From a bacterium (GTDB lineage Bacteria; Actinomycetota; Acidimicrobiia; Acidimicrobiales; Bin134): 64,000 bases of DNA. This document shows, piece by piece, positions 34,769 through 43,154 of the stretch. The notes under the pieces were generated by a model. It worked only from the letters and a program-made list of their open reading frames with translations, ran no database searches and was not told the origin of the DNA. How positions within the stretch are numbered: the first letter of the stretch is position 1; every line of letters starts with the position of its first letter. A program made the position numbers and the translations under genes. The stretch lies in assembly GCA_026705465.1 (NCBI GenBank), contig JAPPAP010000024.1:1-64000 (forward strand), in the 5' to 3' direction.

Positions 34769-35191
34769 ATGAGACCTCCCGCTGAGGTTCTCCCGCACCG
34801 CCCGCCGTTCCTGTTTTTGGACGAGGTCACCTCCATGGTGGTCGGGGAGCGGGCCGAGGGGTACTGGCAGCTCACCGGCGACGAGCCGTTTTTCGCTGGC
34901 CACTTTCCCGGACGGCCCACCCTTCCCGGCGTACTGATGGCCGAGGCCATCGCCCAACTCGGCGCCTACATCGCGCTTTGCGACGACCGGTTCGCCGGCA
35001 AGCTGCCCCTGTTCGGCGGGTTGGACAGCGCCCGCTTCCGCCGCCAGGTGGTTCCCGGCGAGCGCCTGGACCTGGAAGTGGAGATGACCCGGCTGTCGGC
35101 TCGGGCCGGACGGGGCGCGGGGCGAGCCTCGGTAAACGGCGAGTTGGCCTGTTCGTGCGAGCTGCTGTTCGTGGTGGTTGACGCCGGCTGA
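34769..35191 (+). CDS. fabZ: 3-hydroxyacyl-ACP dehydratase, FabZ-type
   Basis: The 140-residue hot-dog-fold protein has the N-terminal LPHRPPFLFLDEV, the catalytic histidine in FFAGHFPGRPTLPGVLMAEAIAQ (with Glu), and FGGLDSARFRRQVVPGERLDLEVEM. It dehydrates beta-hydroxyacyl-ACP in fatty-acid synthesis. It lies next to, but convergent with, the fabD-fabF cluster (10 nt between stops). It could also be a FabZ-like protein of different specificity, but the position favours the FAS II role. Confidence 0.9.
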   Translation: MRPPAEVLPHRPPFLFLDEVTSMVVGERAEGYWQLTGDEPFFAGHFPGRPTLPGVLMAEAIAQLGAYIALCDDRFAGKLPLFGGLDSARFRRQVVPGERLDLEVEMTRLSARAGRGAGRASVNGELACSCELLFVVVDAG

Positions 35192-35201
35192 CTGTCGCCG
35201 A

Positions 35202-36383
35202 CTATTTGGGCGGGGGGCCGATCACGATGGTCCCGTTGTGGCCCCCGAATCCGAAGGAGTTGGACAGTGACGGCCCCGGAGTCCATGGAGCCGCCTCGCC
35301 AGCCACGATGCGGATGGGGGCCATGTCGGGGTCGGGGGTCGTATATCCATACGTGGGAGGGATCAGCCCGTGCTCCATGGCCAATAGCACTGCGGCTGCT
35401 TCGATCGCTCCGGCTGCGCCCAGGGCATGTCCGGTCACCCCCTTGGTCGAGGTGACCACCGGACCCGGCGTGCCGAACACTTTCTGGATGGCTTCGGCCT
35501 CCGCGGCGTCGTTCAGCGGGGTGGAGGTGCCGTGGGCGTTGATGTGGACGATGTCACCGGGCACCAACCCAGCGTCGGCCAAAGCGAGCTCCATGCACCG
35601 CACTGCCCCTGCGCCCCCTGGCGACGGGGCGGTGATGTGGTAGGCGTCGGCATTGCTGGCCCCGCCCAGGATTTCGCCCAATACCGTTGCTCCCCGGTTC
35701 CGGGCCGAGTCCAAGTCCTCGAGCACCAGCACAGCCGAGCCTTCGGCCTGGATGAATCCATCTCGCTCTAAGTCGAACGGTCGGCTGATGTGGGATCGGG
35801 ACACTGCGGTCATATTCCAGAAGGTGGCCTCGCCAGTGATGGAGTTGGACGCCTCGCTACCGCCGGTGATGACCGCGTCGCAGCGCCCGGATTGGATCAG
35901 CATGGCCGCGTTGGCGATGGACTGGGTGCCCGCGGCGCAGGCGGTGACCGTGTTCTCGCACGGCCCTGAGAAGCCATAGCGCATGGAGATGGCCGCCGAT
36001 GCCGCGTTGGCCATCAACATCGGCACCAGAAATGGCGACACCCGGCGCTCGCCCTTCTCCAAGCGCACTTGGATCTGGTCTTCCAGGGTGCGAAGGCCCC
36101 CCACACCGGTGCCCACCCACACGCCGATGCGGTCGGGGTCGGCACTGAGCTCGCCCGCCTGGTCCAGCGCCTCGGCGGCCGCGGCCAGAGCCATTTGGGC
36201 GAATCGGTCGGTGCGGCGCGCGTCTTTGGGGGAGTCGAAGTAGGGGAGGGGGTCGAAGTGGTCCATCACCCGGCGGCCTTCGGCAGGTGCCTCCAGCAGA
36301 CCCTGCCAGAAGGCATCCCGGCCCAGGCCAGGCCAGGCCAATACCCCGATACCGGTTACCGCCACCCGGCGACGGGCGGTCAT
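35202..36383 (-). CDS. fabF: Beta-ketoacyl-ACP synthase II
   Basis: The 393-residue thiolase-fold elongating condensing enzyme has the active-site Cys in TVTACAAGTQSIANAAM, and the two histidines in INAHGTSTPLND and GVTGHALGAAGAIEA. NSFGFGGHNGTIVI marks the C-terminus. It is the last gene of the leftward fabD-fabH-fabG-acpP-fabF cluster, with a GAGGGCGG site before ATG 36383. Confidence 0.95.
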   Translation of the reverse strand: MTARRRVAVTGIGVLAWPGLGRDAFWQGLLEAPAEGRRVMDHFDPLPYFDSPKDARRTDRFAQMALAAAAEALDQAGELSADPDRIGVWVGTGVGGLRTLEDQIQVRLEKGERRVSPFLVPMLMANAASAAISMRYGFSGPCENTVTACAAGTQSIANAAMLIQSGRCDAVITGGSEASNSITGEATFWNMTAVSRSHISRPFDLERDGFIQAEGSAVLVLEDLDSARNRGATVLGEILGGASNADAYHITAPSPGGAGAVRCMELALADAGLVPGDIVHINAHGTSTPLNDAAEAEAIQKVFGTPGPVVTSTKGVTGHALGAAGAIEAAAVLLAMEHGLIPPTYGYTTPDPDMAPIRIVAGEAAPWTPGPSLSNSFGFGGHNGTIVIGPPPK

Positions 36384-36438
36384 CGGTCCGCCCTCTGCCG
36401 CCAGGGGTTTGAATTCGTCTCGTCAGGCGGCTGCGGGG

Positions 36439-36678
36439 TCATCCCAGTTTGACGGTCACCAAGTCGAAGGCTTGGCCCACAGTCTCGATGCCTTCCAGCT
36501 CTTCCTCATCGATGGTGATGTCGAACTCCTCTTCGAGCGCCATCACCAACTCGACTAAGTCAAGACTGTCCGAGTCCAAGTCGTCGGCGAAGGTGGCCTC
36601 GGAAGTGACCTGATTGGCCTCCACCGACAGCACCTCCACGGTGCAGTTCTGGAAACGGGTGAAGTTGTCGTCGCTCAC
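36439..36678 (-). CDS. acpP: Acyl carrier protein
   Basis: The 79-residue acidic four-helix protein has the phosphopantetheine serine in DDLDSDSLDLVELVMALEEEF. It carries acyl chains for the surrounding FAS II enzymes. The start is GTG 36678 with AGGAGAG upstream. Placement between fabG and fabF is the usual bacterial order. Confidence 0.95.
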   Translation of the reverse strand: MSDDNFTRFQNCTVEVLSVEANQVTSEATFADDLDSDSLDLVELVMALEEEFDITIDEEELEGIETVGQAFDLVTVKLG

Positions 36679-36743
36679 GCTATTTCTCTCCTATTCGTGG
36701 ACGGATTGTCCGTGGATGGGTTTGCGGTTGCGTTTCCGGGCAT

Positions 36744-37466
36744 TCATCCTCCCATGCCCAGGCCCCCGTCCACCGGAATTACCGCTCCGGTGACGTATCC
36801 GGCGGCGTCGGAGGCCAAGAAGGAAATGGTGGCAGCCACTTCAGAGGGCTCGCCCAATCGTCCGAGGGGAACGGCTTCGATGATGGCCGAGCGGCGCTCC
36901 TCGTCCAACTCGTTCAGCATGTCGGTGCCCACCGGGCCGGGCGCCACCACGTTGACGGTGATGTTGCGGCTGGCCAGCTCTTTGGCCAGCGAGCGGCTCA
37001 ACCCCACCAGCCCGGCTTTGGAGGCGGCGTAGTTGGCCTGGCCCGCTTGGCCCACGGTGCCCACCACCGATGACACGAACACGATCCGCCCCCAGCGGTT
37101 GCGCATCATGGAGCGGGCTGCCCGCTTGGCCACCCGGTAGCCGGCGGTCAAGTTGGCGTCGATCACGTCGGTGAAGTCGGCCTCGCTCATGCGCATCACC
37201 AGCTTGTCCCGGGTGATGCCCGCATTGGACACCAGCACCTCGACCGGGCCGAGCTGGTCTTCGATCTCGGCGAAAGCGGCGTCGACCTGGGCTTCGTCGG
37301 TTACGTCGCAGCACACCCCGAGCAACTCGACTTGTCCGTTGGTCGAAGGAGGTTCTCTGCGGTAGGTCACGGCAACCCGGTGGCCGCTTTGGGCGAGCTC
37401 GGTGGCTGTCGCCAGCCCGATGCCCCGGTTCCCGCCGGTCACCAGGACAACCCTGGAGGTGCTCAC
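36744..37466 (-). CDS. fabG: 3-oxoacyl-ACP reductase
   Basis: The 240-residue SDR has the cofactor motif VTGGNRGIGLATATEL, NAGITRDKLVMRM, the catalytic Ser in FVSSVVGTVGQAGQANYAASKAG (Tyr and Lys also present), and VNVVAPGPVGTDM. The GTG start overlaps the fabH stop (GTGA), which implies coupling. It reduces beta-ketoacyl-ACP with NADPH. Confidence 0.94.
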   Translation of the reverse strand: MSTSRVVLVTGGNRGIGLATATELAQSGHRVAVTYRREPPSTNGQVELLGVCCDVTDEAQVDAAFAEIEDQLGPVEVLVSNAGITRDKLVMRMSEADFTDVIDANLTAGYRVAKRAARSMMRNRWGRIVFVSSVVGTVGQAGQANYAASKAGLVGLSRSLAKELASRNITVNVVAPGPVGTDMLNELDEERRSAIIEAVPLGRLGEPSEVAATISFLASDAAGYVTGAVIPVDGGLGMGG

Positions 37467-38392
37467 TGGCCCCAGCGTAGCAGCGCGGCAGCGACGCTCA
37501 TACCCGCGCCGAAGCCCACCAACAGCACCACATCGCCGTCGTTGATGGCGCCTTTGGACACCGCGTCGTCCATAGCCAACGGGATGGAGGCCGAAGACGT
37601 GTTGCCGGTGGACTCGAGCACGGTGGCCGCCTTTTCCAGGGGGATGTTCAGGCGTTTCATGGCGCTCTCGATGATCCGCATGTTGGCCTGATGGGGGATC
37701 ACCGCGGCCACTTCAGCGGCCTCCAACCCTGCGTCGGCCAGCACCCGCTGGCTGGCCGAGACCATCACCCGTACCGCCTGGCGGAACACCTCTTTGCCGT
37801 CCATCTTGATGTAGTCGCCGAAGTCGCAGATCAACAGGTCGGCGAAGCGGCCCTCTGAGCCCATGTAGGTGCTGAGGATGCCCCGGTCGGGGCGGCGGGC
37901 CGGTTCCAGCACCACCGCGCCGGCGCCGTCGCCGAACAAGATGGCGGTGGAGCGATCGTCCCAGTCGGTGAACCGGCTGAGGGTGTCCACGCCCACCACC
38001 AGCACACGCTCCATGCCCGCCGCGATCTGGGACTGGGCCAAAGACACGCCATAGGTGAAGCCCGAGCAGGCCGCGTTCAGGTCGAATGCGCCGCAGGTAG
38101 CCCCCAGTTCGTCTTGGATGCGGTTGGACACTGCGGGGAACACCTGGTCGGGGGTACAGGTGGAGCAGATGATCAAGTCGAGATCGGAGGCCTCGATCTC
38201 GGCCTGCTTCAGGGCGATTTTGGCCGCTTGGCCGCCCAGTTCCAGGCAGCTCCCCCCTACCCGGCGCTCGTGAATGCCGGTGCGCTCCACGATCCACTCG
38301 TCACTGGTGTCGAGGGTTGCGGCCAGGTCGTGGTTGGTGATCACTTTGTGGCCGGCTGCGGTGCCTAGGCCGGTGATGGCCGCTCTCGTCAT
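37463..38392 (-). CDS. fabH: Beta-ketoacyl-ACP synthase III
   Basis: The 309-residue initiating condensing enzyme has the Cys in LNAACSGFTYGVSLAQ, the His in VIPHQANMRIIESAMKRL and the Asn in STGNTSSASIPLAM. It joins an acyl-CoA starter with malonyl-ACP. It lies between fabD and fabG; ATG 38392 is 14 nt after the fabD stop. Confidence 0.95.
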   Translation of the reverse strand: MTRAAITGLGTAAGHKVITNHDLAATLDTSDEWIVERTGIHERRVGGSCLELGGQAAKIALKQAEIEASDLDLIICSTCTPDQVFPAVSNRIQDELGATCGAFDLNAACSGFTYGVSLAQSQIAAGMERVLVVGVDTLSRFTDWDDRSTAILFGDGAGAVVLEPARRPDRGILSTYMGSEGRFADLLICDFGDYIKMDGKEVFRQAVRVMVSASQRVLADAGLEAAEVAAVIPHQANMRIIESAMKRLNIPLEKAATVLESTGNTSSASIPLAMDDAVSKGAINDGDVVLLVGFGAGMSVAAALLRWGQ

Positions 38393-38405
38393 CTGTCAGT
38401 CTTCC

Positions 38406-39581
38406 CTAGTTGGTTCGCAGCCAGGCAATGGGCTGGCTGGCGGTGACCCGCTCACCGTCGACGGCCAGAAATCCCATGATCACGCCGGCCCAGGGAGTGC
38501 GGACCTCGGTGTCGCCCACATGGCCCAAGAGCTGACCGGCGGGCACCCCGGAGCCCAGCAGGTTGTCGTCGGTGGGCTGGAAGACGCCGGCTGCCGGGCT
38601 CACCACCAATCGCTCGGTGGCGAACAGGGCCTCGCCCTCCAGGGGGCCGCCCGCGGCCACCGGCGGTCCGGCCAGGGCTTCGAGCACTGCATCGATGTCG
38701 GCGGGTGCGTTCACTTTGAGCGATTGGCAGTCTTTGGCGGTGCGTTTCACCGTGCCGGTGAGCACCGCGCCCGGCCCGAGCTCCACGAAGGTGGTGAAGC
38801 CGTCGTCGCACATGTTGTGTACCGACTGGCGCCAGCGCACCGGGCTGGTCAGCTGCGAATTCAGCAGATCGATCCAGGTGTGGGCGCCGGTGTGGGCGGC
38901 GGCGTCCACGTTGGCGTACACCGGGTGGTCGGGCACCCGGAATTCGGTCTTGTCCACCGCTTTGCTGAGCCGGTCGCGGGCCGACGCCATGAACGGGGTG
39001 TGGAAGGCACCGCCCACCGGCAGGGCCATGACCCGCTTGGCGCCCAGGTCTTTGGCGATGGTCCCGGCTGCCTCCACCATCGAGGGGGCCCCGGCGATCA
39101 CCACCTGTCCGGGGGCGTTGTAGTTGGCCACCCACACGTCGCCATCGGCCTGCTCGCAGGCCTGCTCCACCAAGTCGTCATCGAGGCCCATGACCGCGGC
39201 CATGGTGCCCTCTTGCTCTTCGGCGGCCACCTGCATGGCCTCGCCCCGTTCGCTCACCAGCCGCACACCGTCATAGAAGTCCACCACCCCGGCCGCCACC
39301 AGCGCGGAGTACTCACCCAGGCTGTGGCCGGCGTGGCCGGCAGTCTCGATACCCACCCGGGTCACTGCGTCGAGGGCGATCATCGACACCATGAAGGTGG
39401 CGAGCTGGGAGTTGCGGGTGTGGCGCAGATCGTCGTCATCAGCGTCGAGCAGAAGCTGGCCCACATCGCGCCCCGCTGCCTCGGAGGCCTCGGCCACCAA
39501 CTCCCACGAGGGGTGGTCGACCCAGGCCGAACCCATGCCGGCCTTTTGGGACCCCTGGCCGGGATAGGTGAAACAGATCAT
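38406..39581 (-). CDS. fabD: Malonyl-CoA:ACP transacylase fused to a biotinyl/lipoyl-like domain
   Basis: Residues 1 to about 290 are a normal FabD: FTYPGQGSQKAGMG, the serine in GHSLGEYSALVAAGV, and the histidine in VGGAFHTPFM. After an Ala/Gly/Pro linker, residues about 315-391 read like a barrel-sandwich hybrid domain of biotinyl/lipoyl carriers: RLVVSPAAGVF, GVPAGQLLGHVG, VRTPWAGVIMGF and DGERVTASQPIAWL. The modifiable lysine of EAMKM is missing (the aligned residues read GHVGD), so it should not carry biotin. FabD proteins normally end near residue 310. It is first in the fab cluster; a TAGAGT box lies about 40 nt upstream on the minus strand. Confidence 0.9.
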   Translation of the reverse strand: MICFTYPGQGSQKAGMGSAWVDHPSWELVAEASEAAGRDVGQLLLDADDDDLRHTRNSQLATFMVSMIALDAVTRVGIETAGHAGHSLGEYSALVAAGVVDFYDGVRLVSERGEAMQVAAEEQEGTMAAVMGLDDDLVEQACEQADGDVWVANYNAPGQVVIAGAPSMVEAAGTIAKDLGAKRVMALPVGGAFHTPFMASARDRLSKAVDKTEFRVPDHPVYANVDAAAHTGAHTWIDLLNSQLTSPVRWRQSVHNMCDDGFTTFVELGPGAVLTGTVKRTAKDCQSLKVNAPADIDAVLEALAGPPVAAGGPLEGEALFATERLVVSPAAGVFQPTDDNLLGSGVPAGQLLGHVGDTEVRTPWAGVIMGFLAVDGERVTASQPIAWLRTN

Positions 39582-39740
39582 CAGGTGTCAGACCTCTCAG
39601 ACGACAGTGCGGTTTCAACACTCTACGGGAGAGTGGCCCCGGCAGGATATCCGGCAAGGCTCCCAGGGCTAGGGCAATCTAGACTTCAAATCCCTCAGCC
39701 AGCACGCTGAGGAGCCCAGTGCCCCCCGCACTGGCCGCCC

Positions 39741-39824
39741 GCCCGGGTGGTGGAATTGGTAGACGCGCCGGACTCAAAATCCGGTTCCCGCAAGGGAGTG
39801 AGGGTTCGAGTCCCTCCCCGGGCA
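39741..39824 (+). tRNA. tRNA-Leu (CAA)
   Basis: The acceptor stem GCCCGGG (39741-39747) pairs with CCCGGGC (39817-39823), with discriminator A39824. The anticodon stem CCGGA/TCCGG encloses CTCAAAA, so the anticodon is CAA. The long variable arm (TTCCCGCAAGGGA) is typical of leucine tRNA, and GTTCGAG is the T-loop. The CCA end is not encoded. The gene is 84 nt long and ends 10 nt before the next start codon. Confidence 0.95.
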
Positions 39825-39834
39825 CTGTGCAAGC

Positions 39835-41595
39835 ATGGGCGCCGTGGAAAACGGTGCCCCTGCGGATCAACGTCATATCCGATTCGAGCCTGACGACAAG
39901 CCACCGGCTGCGCTGACCGCGGGGATGGGCATCCAGTTTGCGGTGCTGACCATCGCGGGCATTGTGCTCACCCCGGCGATCGTCATTCGAGCCGCCGGCG
40001 AAAGCGACTCGTACCTGACTTGGGCCGTATTCGCGGCGGCGATTGTCAGCGGCATCAGCACAATCCTCCAGGCAGTCCGGGTCGGGCGCATTGGTGCCGG
40101 ATACGTGCTGCTCATGGGGACTTCGGGCGCGTTCATCGCCGTGTGCGTGGCGGCGCTGGTCCAGGGAGGCCCCAGCTTGTTGGCCGTGCTCGTGGTGGCG
40201 TCGTCGTTGTTCCAGTTCTTGCTCGCCGCGAGGCTTTCGCTGTTCAGGCGATTAGTCACCCCTTTGGTGGCTGGCACTGTGTTGATGCTCATTGCAGTGA
40301 CCGTGATGCCGCTCATCTTCAACATGGTGAGTTCTTCGCCGGAAGGCAAGTCCGATTGGAGTGCGCCGACGACAGCTCTTGTCACCATTCTCCTCATGAT
40401 CGTCATCGCCCTGAAGTCTTCTGGGAGCCTGCGCCTGTGGGCGCCGGTCATTGGCGTGGTGGCTGGCTCGATCGTGGCCGCAGGATTTGGGCTCTATGAC
40501 TTCGATCAGGTGTCCGACGCCCCCTGGGTCGGTGTGCCCAATGGTGGATGGCCCGGTTTCGACACCTCGTTCGACTCGGCGTTTTGGAGCCTGCTTCCCG
40601 CTTTCGTGATCGTCACGATCATCGGCGCGGTCGAGACCATTGGCGACTCGGTAGCCATCCAGCGCGTGTCGTGGCGCAAACCGCGAGCGGTGGACTACCG
40701 GGTGGTGCAGGGAGCAGTGGCCGCCGACGGCACCGGCAATCTGCTGTCGGGGGTGGCCGGCACGGTGCCGAACACCACCTACTCGACGAGCGTCTCGATT
40801 ACCGAACTGACCGGCGTGGCGGCTCGCCGCGTGGGGGTGGCCATCGGGGTCATATTCGTCATGTTGGCGTTCTTGCCCAAGTTCTTGGCGCTGGTGCTCG
40901 CCATTCCCGATGCGGTGGTCGCGGCCTACGTCACCGTTCTGATGGCTTTGCTGTTCGTGGTTGGCATGAGGATCGTCTCCGACGAGGCTGCGGACTATCG
41001 CAAGGGCCTGATCGCGGGCGTTGCCTTTTGGCTCGGCGTCGGATTCCAGAACAACCTGATCTTTCCGGAATACCTGGAAGGTTTCGCCGGTGGCTTCCTG
41101 GAGAACGGCATGACATCGGGGGGCCTCGTGGCCATTGTGCTGACGCTGTTCACCGAGGCCACCCAATCCCGCCGCCATCGGCTGCGCACCAACCTGGAAA
41201 TGTCAGAGCTACCCCGCATCCAGGAGTTTCTCAACGCTTTCGCAGCCCGCCACGGTTGGGTGACATCGATGGGCCAGAGGCTCGACGCGGTGGCCGAGGA
41301 GACATTGGTGACGCTGCTTGACGCCGAGCAGACCGGAGACGCTCCAACCGACCGGGCGCTGCGCGTCACGGCCAGCAAGCAGGACGGGCGGGCCGTGCTC
41401 GAGTTTGTAGCAGCGGCTCGGGGGGAGAACATCGAGGACCGGCTGGCTGTGCTCGGCGAGCCGACGGCAGACCGGCCCGTCGAGCGCGACGTCTCCTTGC
41501 GGCTACTTCAGCACTACGCCACTTCAGTGCACCACCAGCAGTACCACGAACTTGAGATCGTCACCGTCCACGTCAACCCCGCCAGCGACACATGA
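39835..41595 (+). CDS. NCS2/SLC23-type nucleobase permease with C-terminal ATPase-like domain
   Basis: The 586-residue protein has about twelve hydrophobic segments (roughly residues 25-450), with the nucleobase-cation-symporter-2 motif QRVSWRKPRAVDYRVVQGAV and GNLLSGVAGTVPNTTYSTSVSITELTGVAARRVG. It probably imports xanthine, uracil or similar bases. After the last helix, about 130 soluble residues follow (RIQEFLNAFAARHGWVTSMG, RLDAVAEETLVTLLD, ELEIVTVHV) with the outline of an RsbW/GHKL-type ATPase but a degenerate N-box. The start 10 nt after the tRNA gene is uncertain. The stop overlaps the next gene by ATGA. Confidence 0.85.
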   Translation: MGAVENGAPADQRHIRFEPDDKPPAALTAGMGIQFAVLTIAGIVLTPAIVIRAAGESDSYLTWAVFAAAIVSGISTILQAVRVGRIGAGYVLLMGTSGAFIAVCVAALVQGGPSLLAVLVVASSLFQFLLAARLSLFRRLVTPLVAGTVLMLIAVTVMPLIFNMVSSSPEGKSDWSAPTTALVTILLMIVIALKSSGSLRLWAPVIGVVAGSIVAAGFGLYDFDQVSDAPWVGVPNGGWPGFDTSFDSAFWSLLPAFVIVTIIGAVETIGDSVAIQRVSWRKPRAVDYRVVQGAVAADGTGNLLSGVAGTVPNTTYSTSVSITELTGVAARRVGVAIGVIFVMLAFLPKFLALVLAIPDAVVAAYVTVLMALLFVVGMRIVSDEAADYRKGLIAGVAFWLGVGFQNNLIFPEYLEGFAGGFLENGMTSGGLVAIVLTLFTEATQSRRHRLRTNLEMSELPRIQEFLNAFAARHGWVTSMGQRLDAVAEETLVTLLDAEQTGDAPTDRALRVTASKQDGRAVLEFVAAARGENIEDRLAVLGEPTADRPVERDVSLRLLQHYATSVHHQQYHELEIVTVHVNPASDT

Positions 41596-43154
41596 GGGAC
41601 GCTGGGGCTGTGGCTGAGACGACGCATGGGGCGATTCGGGGGACAGTCGTCGATACGCCCTACGGAGCGGTGCGGCAGTTTTTGGGGATTCCGTATGGGA
41701 AGCCGCCGGCGGGGGAGCGGAGGTTCTGTGCCCCTGAGGCAGCGGAGCCGTGGGAAGGGGTGCTGGATGCGGGTGTGTTTGGGCCCGATCCGATTCAGAG
41801 CGTCGACGGCCCGTACACCGGGGTGATTCCGGGGACGAGCACAAACTCGGTGTCGGAGGACTGCTTGACCCTCAACGTGTGGGTGCCGGCAGAGGAAGAG
41901 GCTGGGTTGCCGGTGATGGTGTGGGTGTACGGCGGGGCCTTCTTGACCGGGGGAAGCTCGTTTCCGCTCTACAACGGGGCGAGGTTGGCGGCTGAGCAGC
42001 AGGTGGTTGTGGCCTCGGTGAACTATCGGGTGGGGGCGCTCGGGTTCATGGACCTGCGCCCGGTACCGGGCGGTGAGAGCACCACGGCGAATTGCGGCCT
42101 GCACGATGTGCGGCTTGGACTGGAATGGATTGCCGCCAACGCGGCCAACTTCGGCGGAGATGCCGCCACGCTGACCGCGTTCGGCGAGTCGGCGGGTGCC
42201 GGGTCGATCCTCCACCTGCTTGGCGCTCCGGGCATCTCAGCGGTGATGCGACGGGCCATCATGCAGAGCCCCGGCGTGGACATGACCCAGTCGCCCGAGG
42301 TTGCCGCCAAAGTCGCCCGCTGCTTCCTGGGCAACGTGGGTGTGAGCGATGTGGTGGGGCTCCGTCAGTTGGAGCCGGGGGAGATAGTTGCCGCTCAAGT
42401 CCAGACCGCCATGGAGATGTTCGCCGAAGCAGGGGCGATGCCGTTTCATCCCGTGGTTGATGGACCGCTGGTCCCGGCGCCCCCGGCTGAGATGCTTCGG
42501 ACAGACGCCGCCGACATTGAAGTGCTCATCGGTGCAACGGCCCATGAATTGCGGCTGTTCAAACAGGATCTGCCTGCTGACAACTCCGAAAAGATCCTGC
42601 ATCACATAGTGAGCGGGCACATGGCTGAGAGAACTGGCACCGAGCCGTCGGCGAGCGACGTGGAGGCGGTGGTGGGGGAGTATCGCCAAGCCGCCGAGGG
42701 CACGTCGTGGACCACAGACAGTGACGTTCTCACCGCCATCAATACCGACGTCTCGATGAGGGAGCCCATCGAGAGAGTTGCCCAGGTGCGGGCCGCTGCT
42801 GGAGGGCGGACTTATCTCTACGACTTCCGGTGGTGCTCACAGGCCGACCCCGACAAAGGGGCATTCCACGCCATTGATCTGCCCTTTGTTCTCGACAGCT
42901 TCCACGTGGACGGTTGGGGCGAGTTCATCGGTGCCGATGAAGCCGCCGAAGCGCTGGGTCGAGGCATTCGGTCCGCCTGGGCAGCCTTTGCCCGCAACGG
43001 CGACCCATCAACCGCTGAGCTCGGCCCATGGTCCGGCTACGAGCTCGACCAGCGCGTGGCGATGATCCTGGATGCGCACTCGGCCCCGGCGTCCGACCCC
43101 CTGCAATGGGAGCGGTCCATGTGGCGGCCTACTGGCCAGATGGATTTTCAGTAG
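41592..43154 (+). CDS. Type B carboxylesterase
   Basis: The 520-residue alpha/beta hydrolase has RQFLGIPYGKPPAGERRF, SEDCLTLNVWVP, the oxyanion motif VYGGAFLTGGS, the nucleophile in FGESAGAGSILHLL, and the late histidine in GAFHAIDLPFVLDSF. There is no signal peptide, so it acts in the cytoplasm. It is coupled to the permease by ATGA overlap, which suggests joint uptake and hydrolysis; that is inference. Its last bases overlap the convergent PPK2 gene by 7 nt. Confidence 0.92.
   Translation: MRDAGAVAETTHGAIRGTVVDTPYGAVRQFLGIPYGKPPAGERRFCAPEAAEPWEGVLDAGVFGPDPIQSVDGPYTGVIPGTSTNSVSEDCLTLNVWVPAEEEAGLPVMVWVYGGAFLTGGSSFPLYNGARLAAEQQVVVASVNYRVGALGFMDLRPVPGGESTTANCGLHDVRLGLEWIAANAANFGGDAATLTAFGESAGAGSILHLLGAPGISAVMRRAIMQSPGVDMTQSPEVAAKVARCFLGNVGVSDVVGLRQLEPGEIVAAQVQTAMEMFAEAGAMPFHPVVDGPLVPAPPAEMLRTDAADIEVLIGATAHELRLFKQDLPADNSEKILHHIVSGHMAERTGTEPSASDVEAVVGEYRQAAEGTSWTTDSDVLTAINTDVSMREPIERVAQVRAAAGGRTYLYDFRWCSQADPDKGAFHAIDLPFVLDSFHVDGWGEFIGADEAAEALGRGIRSAWAAFARNGDPSTAELGPWSGYELDQRVAMILDAHSAPASDPLQWERSMWRPTGQMDFQ

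Noticed and set aside
39741..39824. tRNA-Leu as a mobile-element attachment site
   Set aside because: There is no integrase, no repeat of the tRNA 3' end and no boundary in gene content nearby.
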